Positions 24,640-36,530 of a stretch of DNA of 64,000 nt are shown here, in pieces. The notes beneath the pieces were generated by a model. The model saw nothing but the letters and a program-made list of their open reading frames with translations, was not told the origin of the DNA and ran no database searches. The first letter of the stretch is position 1. Each line of letters starts with the position of its first letter. The translations under genes were made by a program, and so were the position numbers. This DNA is from Datisca glomerata (Eukaryota; Streptophyta; Magnoliopsida; Cucurbitales; Datiscaceae), in NCBI GenBank assembly GCA_003255025.1, contig QANY01004802.1, forward strand, positions 930,372 through 994,371. Reading direction: 5' to 3'.

Positions 24640-25630
24640 TACCTTGGTTTTAAGGCATGGCTTACGTTCGTGGTTGATATGGTTGTTGTGGCCTTGATTG
24701 GTTGAAAATAGGAGGATGATTGAAGTTACCATTTGGGGTGGCTTGTCTATTTTCTAAATAGTTGAAGTTAGGATGGTCCCTCCATCCAACAATATAAGTG
24801 TTGGAGAAAGGATCATAATTTTGTCTTTATGGGACATGCTGTCCTTGAAATCCTCCTACATCGTTGGCTTAATCCCAATTATCCTATTGCAAAGATGGAC
24901 ACATATCAGTTGGATAACCAACCATAGAGCACATTCTACATACCTTTGAACTAGTGTGGTGAGCTTAGCTAGTTGTCGCTCAATGTTGGTTGTAATACCA
25001 ATCATATTCACCTTACTTGGTGGAAGTTCTGATCGGGTGCTAAATTATTGTGACTTAGCCGCCATGTTAGCTATCAAAGTCCTTGCTTCCATAGGTGTCT
25101 TATCCACTAAAGCTTATCCACTTGCTACATCTATCATGCTCTTTTCCATCAGCATGAGTCCTTCATAGAAGTATTGAATTAAGAGTTGCTCGTTGATTTG
25201 GTGATGAGGGCACGATGCACAAATCTTCTTGAACGGCTCCTAATACTCATACAAACTCTCTCCATTTTCTTATAGAATGCCACATATTTTTTTTCTAATA
25301 TTTGAAGCCTTGGATGTAGGGAAATACTTTTCGAGAAAGAGCTTCTTCATCTCATTCCATGTGGTGATGGATCCGGATAGTAGATAATAAAGTCATTCAC
25401 TTACATTATCTGCTAAGGAAACCGGAAAGGCTCTCAACTTAACTTGCTCTTCAGAGATACCGTTGGTTTCATGCTTGAACACACTACATGAAACTTCTTT
25501 AAGTGCTTGTTTAGATCAGTCCTGATTTGAGATCAAATGCAACTTGAAGTTGGGGATATTCAATGCAAAGGGATTGTTGGTCTAGAGTTGGTGCTGGTAA
25601 CTCCTTGAGTGTTCGGTTGTTCATTGCCAT
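24640..25630 (-). pseudogene. Athila-like gag, broken
   Basis: ATG at 25630-25628 opens MAMNNRTLKELPAP, the usual Athila gag start. Later parts are readable across stops and shifts: LKEVSCSVFKHETN, SLADNVSE, TTWNEMKKLFLEKYFPTSKA, YFYEGLMLMEKSMIDVASG and PMEARTLIANMAAKSQ. The frame 25891-25640 just upstream (MSKYSGEEVHQRL) is open for 83 codons and may be a leader reading frame. The capsid protein cannot be made intact. Confidence 0.72.
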
Positions 25631-25999
25631 CTCTTCTTCTTATTTCTCTTCTTCTAATTCTTTCTCAATTTGAATTGGATGGTTTAAAGAGTCACTTGGT
25701 GATGAAGAACTAGATGAAAGGGAAGTATGTAATGCTTGATTGACTTCAACACGTGGAATGGAAATCGGATGTGAATATGATGGTGAAGTTGGAACAAGCG
25801 GGGACTCCTTATTAGGTCTAATGATAGATGATGTGTATTCCAAAATCTTTTTGAGTCGTTGATGTACTTCTTCTCCACTATACTTGGACATTCATGTAAA
25901 AGTACTAGAAAAATTATGTAACAAAAACTAATTAGAATGAGTAAATAAAAAAATAGATAAAGCAAAAGAAAATAACAAATTAATTAGGCAAAACAATCA

Positions 26000-26016
26000 C
26001 CGGCGACACGACGCCA
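26000..26016 (-). other. Athila-like primer-binding site (tRNA-Asp type)
   Basis: On the minus strand TGGCGTCGTGTCGCCGG follows the LTR end after a few bases. It resembles the tRNA-Asp-complementary site (TGGCGCCGTTGCCGG) of Athila elements, with a few changes. Confidence 0.7.
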
Positions 26017-26021
26017 AAATT

Positions 26022-27738
26022 TGGTACGCACAAAAGCATACCAACTTAAATCCTTACAATAAATATTATCATTATTGAGTATGGTAGCAAGAAAATGTCA
26101 TTCCCATAGGAGATTGTTTCTAATTAATTGTAATTGGCACATGATAAACACTAGACTCTATACTGACCATAAATTAAAATGTGATTAAAAATCCTACTTA
26201 GACTCAACAAAATTAAATGAAAACTTGTAGACACACTAATGACACTCTAAAAAAATATGAAAATAATATTGGGGGGTTGAAGATTGTTTGATACGTGAAC
26301 AAAGTAAAAGAAAACAAAATTGGAAACTGGAATTAAGAAAAGACAGACTTAAAGAGTTAAGAATATGATAAAAAAAATATTATTAAGGATTCATTCTCCA
26401 TCTCTAGAAATATGAAAATAGTCAATAATCAGAAATAAATTCTCAATCTTTCGAAAATAAAAATCTTAAAACAATCACAAGTTCGATTATCTTGATCTTA
26501 TCTTACCTTGTCGTTAAGTAAAATAAGTTATTTACTTAAACTCTTTCCATTAAACAACTTAGAACAAGTTCTCTAAATTCAGTTTAATGAAAGTAATTAA
26601 TCAAGAAAGATATAAGTTGAATCAAGAAATAAACACACAAGTTCAGTTTATAAAGCTTGAGTTATATTCCTTATGTAATCAAACAAAAATATCTCATAAT
26701 CACTAAAAATAATTTGCTACTTTTGTTTAGAAAGCCTTGAAAGTTACGGATCAAAATCCTAAACTAGCTATAAAATTACTAACATGCTCACCTAGTTGCG
26801 CACCCAAGCAAATAAGAAAGAATTTATAGATCATGAAATCAAATTAATATAAACATAATTGAAAGGGAGATAAAAAAAAATTCCTGAAATTTATTAACTA
26901 CTAATCATGTCCATGGCTTTGAAAATACCTTTAACCAAAGAAAAAAATTAGCTACACATGAAGATACTAAAGAACATACTTATAAACTAAAAAATAACTC
27001 AAAATCCTCTTCTCCTTTTGGTTGGGGTGTGCTCCTCTTTTTATAGAGGTTGTGTGCTCTTCAATTTTCACAAAATATAACACTTCTCTCTAGAATCTCT
27101 CCTTTTCAAAGTCAACAAAATTATCCTTTTAATAACTCTAGCACAAATAGGACTCTTTATTATTTATCATGAGAAAAATTTAAAATTTAAACTTCAAGAT
27201 AAAAGATGGTAGATTCTAGCTTAAGAGATATGCTAAGGTTTTGATCTTTATCTTTATCCTTCATTGATTTAAAATTATAATCAGATTTGATCCCACCTTT
27301 TGACCATGTTGGAAAGGTAAAGAAATATGAAAAATATTCAAATGAAAGCTTAATCTCTTATCTTTCCAACCATATAAGATTTGCATTGTAGAAAAATCAG
27401 GATCATCATGTAATATTTATTTTTCTTCGACTGAGCAAATTTGTCGAATTTGATGCTTAATTTGAAATTCAAATTTCGAGTTGATCTTTAAATTTCAAGT
27501 TTCAAAATTCATAAGGTGGCACATGGAGACTTGGACACAGCTGGAGGCAGAGTTTTAGATCATTTTGAACTCCTTTTCAAGTTGCTTATTTTTGTAACAT
27601 TAAAACACATTAAAAATAAAATAAATATTTGAACGTAACATTTGTGATATAATTACATAAAACATCATATTTAATCTATTCTTTTTACAAATGTTATTAT
27701 TTAAATAATGAATAAAATGTATTTTTACACACTTATCA
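26022..27738 (-). repeat. 5' LTR of the Athila-like element, full length
   Basis: On the plus strand it starts TGGTACGCAC and ends TTATCA (27738), so the ends are TG...CA as expected; about 1717 bp. It contains TATA-like stretches and a TTTTTATAGAGG near 27038. The right flank is copia sequence. Confidence 0.8.
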
Positions 27739-29340
27739 CGTTTCTTCTTGTAATAAATCTATGTGTGATAACACTTCTTAGATTTTCAATTCCAACCAGA
27801 TTACATGACATCATTTGTAACACCTGACTCTTCTAACATCAACTTGTTACATTTTGAAAGTTCTACAAATAGTTCCTTAAACAATTTGTTTGACTTGTGG
27901 TATAAGAGACTAGCCACACATCTCCCAACACTGTACCAAATATTATACAACTTTGCAATGTTAAACTTTAAAACCAACTCACCATTCTACGATGCTTGTA
28001 AAATGGGTAAAATACATAAGCTTCCTTCCAATTTATATGAGGAAAATGCTTCATACGCCTTAGAACGTGTAACTGATTCATACAGATGTTTTGGGGCCAT
28101 CCTTGACGCTTTCCAAAGAAGGTTATAAATATTATATTAATTTCTTATATGATTATAGTAGATTCACATATTTTCCCATGAAGTAAAAATCTGACACCTT
28201 AAAAAATATTTCAGTTGTTTAAAACTTGTGTTGAAAATTAGTTTACCTATCAAAATAGTTCAGTCTAAAGGGGGGTGCGTGGGGTGGGGGAATGCAGAAG
28301 TTTTGCAAACGTTCTCTTTGAACAAGGCATTTATTTCCAACACCATTCCCCCTCCCCCCATATCCATGAGAAAAATGGAAGGGCTTGAAGAAAACAAAGA
28401 CATGTATTAGAAACAAGTTTAACATCACTAGCACAAGCTGCATTACCATTATCTTTTTGGTGGGAGGCCCTTAGTATATTTGTCTTTCTTACAAACATGC
28501 TTTCTACACCAAATCTGTCAAATTCGTCTCCTATCAGATGCTCTTCTCCATTATCCCTAATTATGAATTCTCGAAACCATTTACTTGTGCATATTTTTCA
28601 TATTTGAGACCATATGATACACCTTAAACTATAACACAAGTCCACTCTTTGCATTTTTCTAGGATATTATCCAAATTACAAAGGATATAGATGTTTACAT
28701 CCTTCTGATAGAGCCTATATTTTAAGACATGTTTTTTAATGTAACTTCTTTTCCATACCAGACCTTGTTTAATAAGTTTGCATCGAAGAATCTACTGATA
28801 TCATTAACATACATTTCCTTGCTATTCCTTCTTATGAGACAATAGGCCAGGCAAATCCTTATTCTTTTGTCCTAGACCAAAATCATACAGGTTTATCTTT
28901 TTCTCCTTCACTTAATACTAAGTCTAATTCTTCTGCTTCATCTCCTCCTACTGTACAACCCATTGCCCCTATATCTTCTTCCATACCTAGTCATTCCCCT
29001 GATATAGCTGAATCAAATTCCCCAATTAAACTTACACATCACATGACTACACGAGCTAAAGCTGAAATTTTTAAACCAAAAGTCTATTATGCAACAAAGC
29101 ATCCCTTACCAAAATCTACCATTCCAGAAGCACCATCATCTGTTAAAGAAGCTCTTACCAACCCAAATTGGGTCAAAGCTACGCAGAATGAGTATATTGC
29201 ACTTATGTATGGTTATGGGCTTTAGTTCCTTACAACATCAGTATGAGGTCTCTGGTGTCCTGGTGCCTATTAAAAAGAATAGAATCTATCTCAAGAGTGA
29301 TTCCCCGAGCACAAAGCTTGTTCTTGGTGGATAACCTATT
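27739..29340 (+). mobile_element. Ty1/copia element, right part
   Basis: Continues the copia element interrupted at 19530. It first repeats sequence already present at 19343-19510 and then goes on through the pre-integrase domain, integrase and the start of reverse transcriptase. The catalytic RT core, RNase H and 3' LTR are missing. Confidence 0.75.
27745..29340 (+). pseudogene. copia pre-integrase, integrase and RT start, broken
   Basis: 27805-28128 is open and reads NLFDLWYKRLATHLP and FYDACKMGKIHKLPSN, the zinc-binding pre-integrase segment. Traces of the integrase core follow (FLDAF-like near 28108, KIVQSKGG near 28258), then YKGYRCLHPSDRAYILRHV (about 28677), a segment normally found after integrase. 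29043-29225 gives TTRAKAEIFKPK and EALTNPNWVKATQNEYIAL, the start of copia reverse transcriptase. The sequence loses similarity by about 29340. Multiple stops and frameshifts. Confidence 0.72.
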
Positions 29341-29799
29341 TTTGAAATCTAGCTTAGAAACAAATCTATACCTAAGGACATTGCAACTACACCAGACCAA
29401 TTTAGCCTAGCAGGGCTCATCCCCTTAATGCCTAAGGGTGGAATAGCCAGAGGCAACAATCAAGGAAACATTACGGGCAGGCTTCCAAATACATGTCATA
29501 AAGAAGAGGCTAATTTCTAGGTTGAGCGGTTGATGCAGTTTTGATATCTATAAGCGCAAGGCTATTAGTGGCAGGCCAAGACTAAACTCTATCCTGAATC
29601 ATTGTATCCACTTTCGTGTTCAAGTTTCAACATATGTGCCAAGCATCAGCCATATTTGTGTCAAGTCCTACCACTTTCTTATGGACCAAGCACTGTAGTA
29701 AACCTTACCAAGTTCAAGTGGGTAGGTTACTGCTTGATATATGTTGGGAATCTCAAGTTGGCTGCAAATGATGTCGGTGTGTGCATATAAGATAACACG
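29341..29799. other. unassigned spacer
   Basis: No recognisable coding sequence; a short open frame at 29602-29790 has no family features. Probably degraded transposon sequence. Confidence 0.4.
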
Positions 29800-30134
29800 T
29801 AAAGTTCTAACTCAGAGTGATTTGTTAAGTTTTGAATAATTTGGGCTTTAATGTATTTAATAGAGTGTGCACTTTTGATGTGTAGAGACTTAAGAACAAT
29901 TTCTATTGATGAGCTAAAATAGAAATATGAAAATATAACAGATATGTTATTTATAAAGTGGTTATGGTCCCCTAATCACACGATTAAGGGAATCATTCTA
30001 TTATCTCTAATATCTCATCGTTAGATAGAAAACATAGAGATTTGATTAAAAGAGATCCTCTATTAAAAAATCGCGTAAATCTATAAACGGTTTATACCGA
30101 TAAAGAGTTTTTTCTAATAAGTGGGATCAGAGTC
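29800..30134 (+). repeat. possible copia LTR end plus primer-binding-site-like sequence
   Basis: The sequence is AT-rich and ends with TGGGATCAGAGTC at 30122, two changes from the plant copia site TGGTATCAGAGCC. This suggests the end of a 5' LTR. No second LTR was found, and the left border is a guess. Confidence 0.3.
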
Positions 30135-30295
30135 ATTCACATTGAATAATGGGAGTCAGATTTATTTTTAGATCCATGACTATAGGTATTTATATGAATA
30201 TATTTTGGTGTTCTTGAAATTGATAGTTAGATGCTAGAATTATTGGATTTAAGAACAGAATTTTCGATATAATTTGAAAATTTTTTATATTTTTT

Positions 30296-30480
30296 TCAGA
30301 AGCCAACTGGTGGTGGTGGCCGGTGATGGCGTTTGACCGGCTGCGATGGTCTAACCGCATCGACAGCAAGAGCCACGGCCAGATGGCCGCGGCAGTAAGA
30401 AGTGACGGCCATTGGCCGCCATTTACCTACCCTATTGGGACGAATCCCCTAGGATTATAACAGTCATGAGCCTTTAGGCC
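30296..30480 (+). other. GC-rich island, copia-leader-like
   Basis: About 185 bases with CCAACTGGTGGTGGTGGCC, CCGGTGATGGCG and ATGGCCGCGG are much more GC-rich than their surroundings. Similar GGCCGGCGATGG sequences occur in untranslated leaders of some plant copia elements, which fits the primer-binding-like site 170 bp upstream. No open frame covers it. Confidence 0.35.
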
Positions 30481-32659
30481 TGTAACTCTTAAGGGGTTGG
30501 CATCAGGAAAAATGGAGAGAGATGAGAATCTGAAAAAAGAAAAAGATAAGAGAGAGAAGCTTTAATAAAAAAAATATGTAAGAAAATGGTGTTGAGTGAT
30601 TGTAAATGATTATGTGAAATTGTGAGGTTTCTCATGTGTAAAGTAAAATTTAGATTATATGAATTCTGTGATGATTTGTCTTGTGTGTAGCTTAAAATTG
30701 AATGAATTTAGGATAGTAAGTATGATGTGCAAACTAAAATCAAATAGTTTGGTCATTCTCGTCAATATTATATTTATTATGTTAGACATTTTTAGCATAG
30801 AGTAGTATATTAGATTTTTCATGCTTTTTTAGTTATAAGTTAATAAAGCACGTGCAACGCACGTGTTTAAGTAATTAAAAAATATATAAAATTTTAAAAT
30901 AAATGTAAAAAATACATGTCATATTGTGTATATGAAAGTATACATGAATTTAGAATTGATTAAAAGATATGTTATCATACAAAAATTAAAAAAATTCTCG
31001 AGTCCTGTCATTTTCTGACTGCTTAATTCGACAATTTTTGAATTTTGAGATTCATATCTTTTATTTTTTATATTAAACTGAAGAAACAAATTTTTTGATA
31101 AAACCAAAAGAGATAATACAAAATCTCGTTTAACACCTTATAATAAAACTCACTCATTTAAATACTTGAAATTCTACAAAAGTTAAAGGTTAGAAAAATT
31201 GCGAAGAAAAAATGGCTCACGCATTTCTTTATTCTTATTGTGTATTGATAGATAGTCAATTTATCAAACTCATGTCATGTGCCTGCAAAATTCAATTATA
31301 TAGAATGAGCATGTGAGAAACTTTTGAATCAATGATAAATTAAAATCCAAATAACTAAATTGATAAAACCCAACTTGTGTAGAAATTTTCCAACCATATA
31401 TATACATTAAACAAATAGTTGATTTTAACATAGTGAATGAAAGAAGAAACAAAAACAAAGAAACTATGAGAGAGAGAAAGTGTCTCCTAAGAGAAGCAAT
31501 TAAGATGAGAAAGATGAGTTTTGCATAAAACTAAGACAAGAATATATGAGGCACAATAGTTCAAATGAATGAATCAACTTCTCCTCAATTCTCTTGTACA
31601 ATGTCAAATGAAATCCAAACCAGAGGAGATAATACAAATACTGAAAACTAAATTATCATACGTAGTTCAGTAATCTTTCTTAAAACTATTAAAATCAAGA
31701 GTACTCCCCTAAATCATATATAACATCTTGCATAATTTGTAAATGACAGATTGAAACTAATTTATACCAGAATGGATAACTAATTTTTTTTGAAAATTTT
31801 ATTATATATACTAAATAAACACCTTGATTTCACACAAGAGTTCATTGCATAGCATTAGATTCATTGAATAATAAGATATCTAAATAATAAATGGATTTTT
31901 CAAATTGTGAGTTAAGAAAAATTTGATCATTTGTTTTGTTGAGTGCAATATATCATCTGAATAGTTGCTTTGATTCTCTCATTGAAGACATTACAATACA
32001 AAAAAATGAATATTGAATAAAAGATCAAAAGTAGGAAGAGACAGAATTAAAATTTCTATCAAAAGAAGCAAAGAAACCATTGGATTCCCCATGACCCGTC
32101 CTTTGTGCAAAATTACTAATTCTCCACTTTCCACGATTACCAATTCACGTTAGTAATTATGTAATCTACTATATATATAACATGTAAAATAGAAAAGACT
32201 CAAAACCCCTAAACATCAAACTATTCATCTAATTTTTTGAAAACGATGAAAACAAATTGAAGGGTTAGTTTTGTCTAACTCTGTAATTAGAATGAATTTG
32301 TTTTATTTTTTTACGCAAGTAAATTTATTTTGTTCGTTGAACAAATTTATCTTTTCAATTTACTGATGACTATCTGATTTATACAAAGATAAAGTTTCTT
32401 AGAACGTTTAATATCTTTTGTTCTCATATACAAAGATTCAAATATAAAACTTCTATTTTTAACAATTTTAAACAAAAAATGGCCCAACTAAGAATAAAGA
32501 CAAATGCAGAATTTTAAGTCTCGCGGCTCTATTTGAGACCAAATTATTGATAATAAATCTTTTTACACAATTCTTTAATCTAAAACTATAAAACAAAATA
32601 TATGAAAGGGTATTTTAGGATTTCAAAAGTTCTTCATCATGAAGCCTCTTTTATAAGTA
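30481..32659. other. AT-rich spacer
   Basis: No gene seen. It contains a perfect hairpin at 30849-30865 (separate entry). Confidence 0.45.
30849..30865 (+). repeat. hairpin of Helitron 3'-end type
   Basis: CACGTGCAACGCACGTG is a perfect 7-bp stem with an AAC loop. Helitron B carries the related GTGCAACGCATGT just before its end. No CTRR end follows within 12 bases, so this would be a decayed Helitron terminus, reading on the plus strand. Confidence 0.4.
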
Positions 32660-33577
32660 CTAGTCAATTGTACATGCGTTGCACTTGTTAAAGAAATCAA
32701 TAATAAATAATATGTATAAAATATTAATATGACTACACGTAAAAATGTTTCATCACCTTCTGACTTGTTATGTCAAATAGAAAGAATTTAATTTATTAAA
32801 TGTTGATGATATTTTTAGTTAAAGGTTTTGTGTTGCTATACATAGTTAATAATTTTTTTAATTAATATCTCATTTTGACACGTTCATAGATACTACAATT
32901 TGGTTGTTGATTGTATTGTGAAGCTGGCATCTGCTTTGGTTCCTTGTCGTATTTCGTTTGATGTGAATCCTCCTGATATTTTGATTTGGTGCTTATATTG
33001 ACTCTTGTTAATTAATTTTTTTGTTGCTATTTTGTTGATGAATTTTTATTGCCTCAAAAAGATAAAAAAGATTTGAATTATTAATTTCAATATTAAGTTA
33101 TTCACTTATACAATTTTTTGATATAATTTGATCTATTTAAACTAATTTATCTCTGATTTTTTTACAGCTCATATATTTTTAATAATTAGAATAATAAATG
33201 TGATTTTGCTAGAGAGAATATCAGAAGACGTATCAATTCAGAATTTCAGATAATAGTGAAGGCATGTGTCAAAAAATGATTTTCACTCTTATTCATATTT
33301 ATATACACTAAGACTTGAAAAACGTAAAAAAATTGAAGTATTAATTTCAATATCAAATTATTTACTTATATAATTCTTTAATAAAATTTGATCTATTTAA
33401 ACTAATTTGTCTCTTGATTTTTTACAACTAATATATTGTTAATAATTGACATGATAAATGTGATTTTGGTAGAGAGAATACCAAAAAATTTATCAATTTA
33501 AAATTTCATATAATAGTAAGGGCAATTTATGTCTAAAAATACTTCTCCCCCTAAGTCATATTTAGAATTAGTAGTGA
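32660..33577 (-). mobile_element. Helitron B, non-autonomous
   Basis: On the minus strand it begins TCACTACTAATTCTAAATA at 33577 after a host A and ends CAATTGACTAG at 32660 before a host T. A hairpin-like GTGCAACGCATGT precedes the end. At 918 bp it is noncoding. It aligns over nearly its whole length with Helitron C (55693-56608), with obvious shared blocks such as GATCTATTTAAACTAATTT and AATAAATAATATGTATA. Both ends conform to the Helitron rule, so the borders are probably exact. Confidence 0.8.
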
Positions 33578-34543
33578 TTAGATTAGATGGAGAGGTTTCC
33601 AAAAGAAAATCCATGGCTCAGTTATCATTTGTTATATTGAAAAATAATGTTGAACATGAACCGCAAGATAATACAAAAAGGAAAAAAAATTATTCATAGC
33701 TTGATCTAGTGAATCTACCCGCCAACTCTGTGTTACAAAATAATAAAATTGTATGTTATTTGTCTAATTCAAAATTTTAAAATTATCAAATTTAGTAAAA
33801 TATTTTAATTTATTATTATGTAAGATATCATAAGTTTAGAAAAAAAAAATTTCCCCCCTTTCACAAAATTTCTAACCTCACCCCTGCAAAGATACAATAT
33901 TTCCGTTTAGTTGTTAGGTCATGCATCTTACAGTATAGATGCCTTTAACTTCTGTCCATAGTCCCGAAAAATGACAAGGCCAACAACTGCATGTGAAGTG
34001 GTTTCAAATGGGCCTGTATGACCCTTTTTTTTGCAATTTTCATTTTTCTGAATGTTTGGTGGATTCTATGTATCTCAGCTCCTATGTTTTGTACTTGTTA
34101 AATATCCTAAATATCATATTGGACAACCATTTGGTTTGTGATAATGATTGTAGATGGGTTACGAACTTGGATTTTCCAATCATCTTCATTGCACACGAAC
34201 ACAGATGCAACATTTTCTTGAGAAAGATAACAACCCCAATTCCCAACGCTGGTTAGGATAAACAAGATAAAGTAAGCAAAGATAAATTACTCATCAGATA
34301 AGAAAAAGAAGAACACAGATTGGCAGAATTGGACAAAAAGATTGCTGCAAAGAGCCAACCTGCACAACACACAAACTGCACTATCCGCGTGGGCAGGGAA
34401 CCGGAACCTGAGCCACTGTGAATGTCAGACCTCAACCTTCCTAATCCAACCACCATATACAGCTGTTTGCTCACTGTAATGCATTTATTAAATTGGTACA
34501 TGCTGTCACTTAACCCCACACTTTGTTGTAGTAGTTAACTTCA
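33578..34543. other. upstream region of the snakin gene
   Basis: No coding sequence. AT-rich up to about 33890, then more balanced. This is the likely promoter region of the gene at 34644; no single TATA box could be chosen with confidence. Confidence 0.45.
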
Positions 34544-34544
34544 C

Positions 34545-34643
34545 TTGCTCTGCTCTTACAAAATACCCAACTCCATCCTCTCTCTCAGAGCCTCTCAACA
34601 AACACTTCGTACCAAGTCTCTTCTACGTCAACTTAGACCAGAA
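34545..34643 (+). promoter_or_regulatory. 5' leader of the snakin gene
   Basis: CT-rich (CCATCCTCTCTCTCAGAGCC) as in plant 5' UTRs. An ATG at 34545 is in frame with the coding sequence, but using it would bury the signal peptide 33 residues inside. If transcribed it could act as an N-terminal extension or a weak upstream start; the start at 34644 is preferred. Confidence 0.4.
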
Positions 34644-35302
34644 ATGAAGAAGCTTTTCCTTGTTTCTTTGTTTGTTTGCTTTCTTCTCCTTAGCCCTTCT
34701 TTTCTTGAGCCTGCCATGGCCAAATCAGGTATAAAAATTTACTCTTTGCACTCTCTTTAATTAAGGTAAGTCTTTACTATCAAAATTGTCCATTAATCAC
34801 CAAAACTTCAAACTCCTACGTCAAACAGAATCCAACATTTGTAATTTGTATTATCTAGTAAGACTACTCTCAGGTGAAATCTCGAACTTTCTCTTGATTA
34901 ATAATGGGCTTTGAAGGGTTGACACTTGATTCGAAATAGAGGGTAAATGAAATTAATAATATTCTTGCTATGATACACAATACTATATTATCATTTATCT
35001 CCAGAAGTTTAATTGTTGCACAATATTTTTTTATAGTTTCTTAATGATTTCTGAAAATTATTAAAAGAAAAGGAGAGCTAAATTTTCATTAAACTTTTTT
35101 GGGTGGTGGGATCAAAGTGTTGTGCTACAAGAAGTGCGAGAACAGGTGCTCAAGGGCAGGGTTTATGGCTAGGTGCATGAAGTACTGCGGAATATGCTGC
35201 GCCAAGTGTAAATGTGTTCCTTCTGGTACTTATGGGAACAAGCATCAGTGCCCTTGCTACAGGGACATGAGGAACTCCAAGGGCAAGCCCAAGTGTCCTT
35301 AA
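34644..35302 (+). CDS. Snakin-1-like GASA peptide, two exons
   Basis: Exon 1 is 34644-34728 and exon 2 is 35118-35302, joined over a 389-base GT-AG intron; the total is 270 bases, 89 residues. Residues 1-26 ([20 protein letters not shown], then LEPAMA) form a secretory signal peptide. The mature part starts [17 protein letters not shown] and has the twelve cysteines of the GASA domain with the [18 protein letters not shown] core and a KPKCP end. Spacing from signal peptide to first cysteine fits Snakin-1-type peptides only if the acceptor AG at 35116-35117 is used, which also restores the frame; an in-frame TAA at 35090 excludes an earlier exon start. Family knowledge: secreted, disulfide-rich antimicrobial and gibberellin/stress-responsive peptides of cell wall and apoplast. 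Both exons are intact, so the gene is probably functional. Confidence 0.93.
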
Positions 35303-35810
35303 AAGTTCAAAACCCCCCACAAAATAACTGTCTTATCATTTTAAGAAATTGCGAAATAATCTACAGTCCATGTAGGAGAAATATGTTATAATTTACGTAA
35401 TATTGAGTAAATTGTTAGGTGCATAATAAGTGGATAGTGTGCTTCAATGTCAGTCATGCTTTTGGTAATAGTATTTGTTCTTGATTATGCAGTATTTGTA
35501 AGCATTGATGATTTTTCCCTGTTGGATTTTCATAATATAATTAAATAATATATCTCAGGGTCTTAAACATGGTTGTTTTCCCCTTTTTATTTATTTAATT
35601 TTTTACACAGAGATTTTGAGAGCATTATATCTCATGTCAAATATCATGTCTTGAAAGAACGGAATATTGTGGTTAATACATGTACGAAAATGGAAACTAT
35701 ACAATGTAGGGAAATAATTTCTCGGATTTGATACTCGATCTTTGTGGTCTTTAGATTGCTTTTCAAGTAGTTTGGGTCACACAAAACTCAGCAGGTAACA
35801 TGTTTTTTAG
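35303..35810. other. 3' flank of the snakin gene
   Basis: Contains the probable 3' UTR (several A/T-rich polyadenylation-like motifs, e.g. AAATAATC near 35356). No other gene seen. Confidence 0.45.
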
Positions 35811-36530
35811 GAGTTCATTAAATACGTAGTGTGGTTCATTAAATACGTACAAAATAATAATTCTTAGAGGAGTTCACCAAATACGTACTAGGGTTCACCA
35901 AATACGTAGTGGGATTCACCAAATACGTAGTGGGATTCACCAACTACGTAGTGGGGTTCACCAAATATGTACAAAACAATAATTTTTGGAGGGCACCAAA
36001 TACGTACTGGAGTTCACCAATTACGTAGTGGAGTTCACCAAATACGTACAAAAGAATAATTCTTGGTGGGGTTCATCAATTACGTACTGAGATTCACCAA
36101 TTACGTACTGGGGTTCACCAAATACGTACAAAAGAATAATTCTTGGAGGGGTTCACCAATTACGTACTAGGGTTCACCAATTATGTGACAGAGTTCACTA
36201 ATTACGTAGTGAGTTTCACCAATTATGTAATTGAGTTCACTAATTACGTAGTGGGTTTCACCAAATATGTACAAAAGAATAATTCTTGGAAGGGTTCACC
36301 AATTATGTATTGGGGTTCACCAATTACGTAGTAATGTTCACCAATTACGTACAAAAGAATAATTCTTGTAGGGGTTCACTAATTACATAGTGTGATTCAC
36401 CAAATACGGATAAATTAATAATTCTTGGAGGGGTTCACCAAATACAGGCTGGGGTTCATCAATTACGTACTGGAGTTCACCAATTCCGTAGTGGAATTAA
36501 CTAATTACGTAGTGAGATTCACAAATTAGG
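35811..36530 (+). repeat. 21-bp minisatellite with interspersed palindromic spacer
   Basis: About 30 degenerate copies of a 21-bp unit (GGTTCACCAAATACGTAGTGG and variants such as CCAATTACGTACTGG). About every three to six units a longer variant carries ACAAAAGAATAATTCTTGGA, whose AAGAATaATTCTT core is a palindrome. The unit length is a multiple of three, so one frame stays open (36143-36331, repeating FTNYV) by periodicity alone. Confidence 0.9.

Larger units (their letters stand above)
19531..27738 (-). mobile_element. Athila-like Ty3/gypsy retrotransposon, decayed, left LTR truncated
   Basis: The element lies on the minus strand: 5' LTR at 26022-27738, tRNA-Asp-type primer-binding site next to it, gag, pol, a noncoding stretch of about 1.65 kb, and the 3' LTR remnant at 19531-20184. 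The wording of gag (MAMNNRTLKEL) and of the integrase C-terminus ([16 protein letters not shown]) matches the Athila lineage. Internal stops, frameshifts and an apparent deletion of RNase H make it inactive. It interrupts a copia element. Confidence 0.82.

Noticed and set aside
29602..29790. 62-codon frame as a host gene
   Set aside because: No domain, in the middle of transposon debris, and within the length expected by chance.
34253..34519. Minus-strand 88-codon frame upstream of snakin
   Set aside because: No recognisable family and it overlaps the likely snakin promoter; probably chance.
36143..36331. Open frame with repeating FTNYV peptide
   Set aside because: It lies within the 21-bp minisatellite; a period divisible by three keeps a frame open by itself, and there is no start context or other coding sign.
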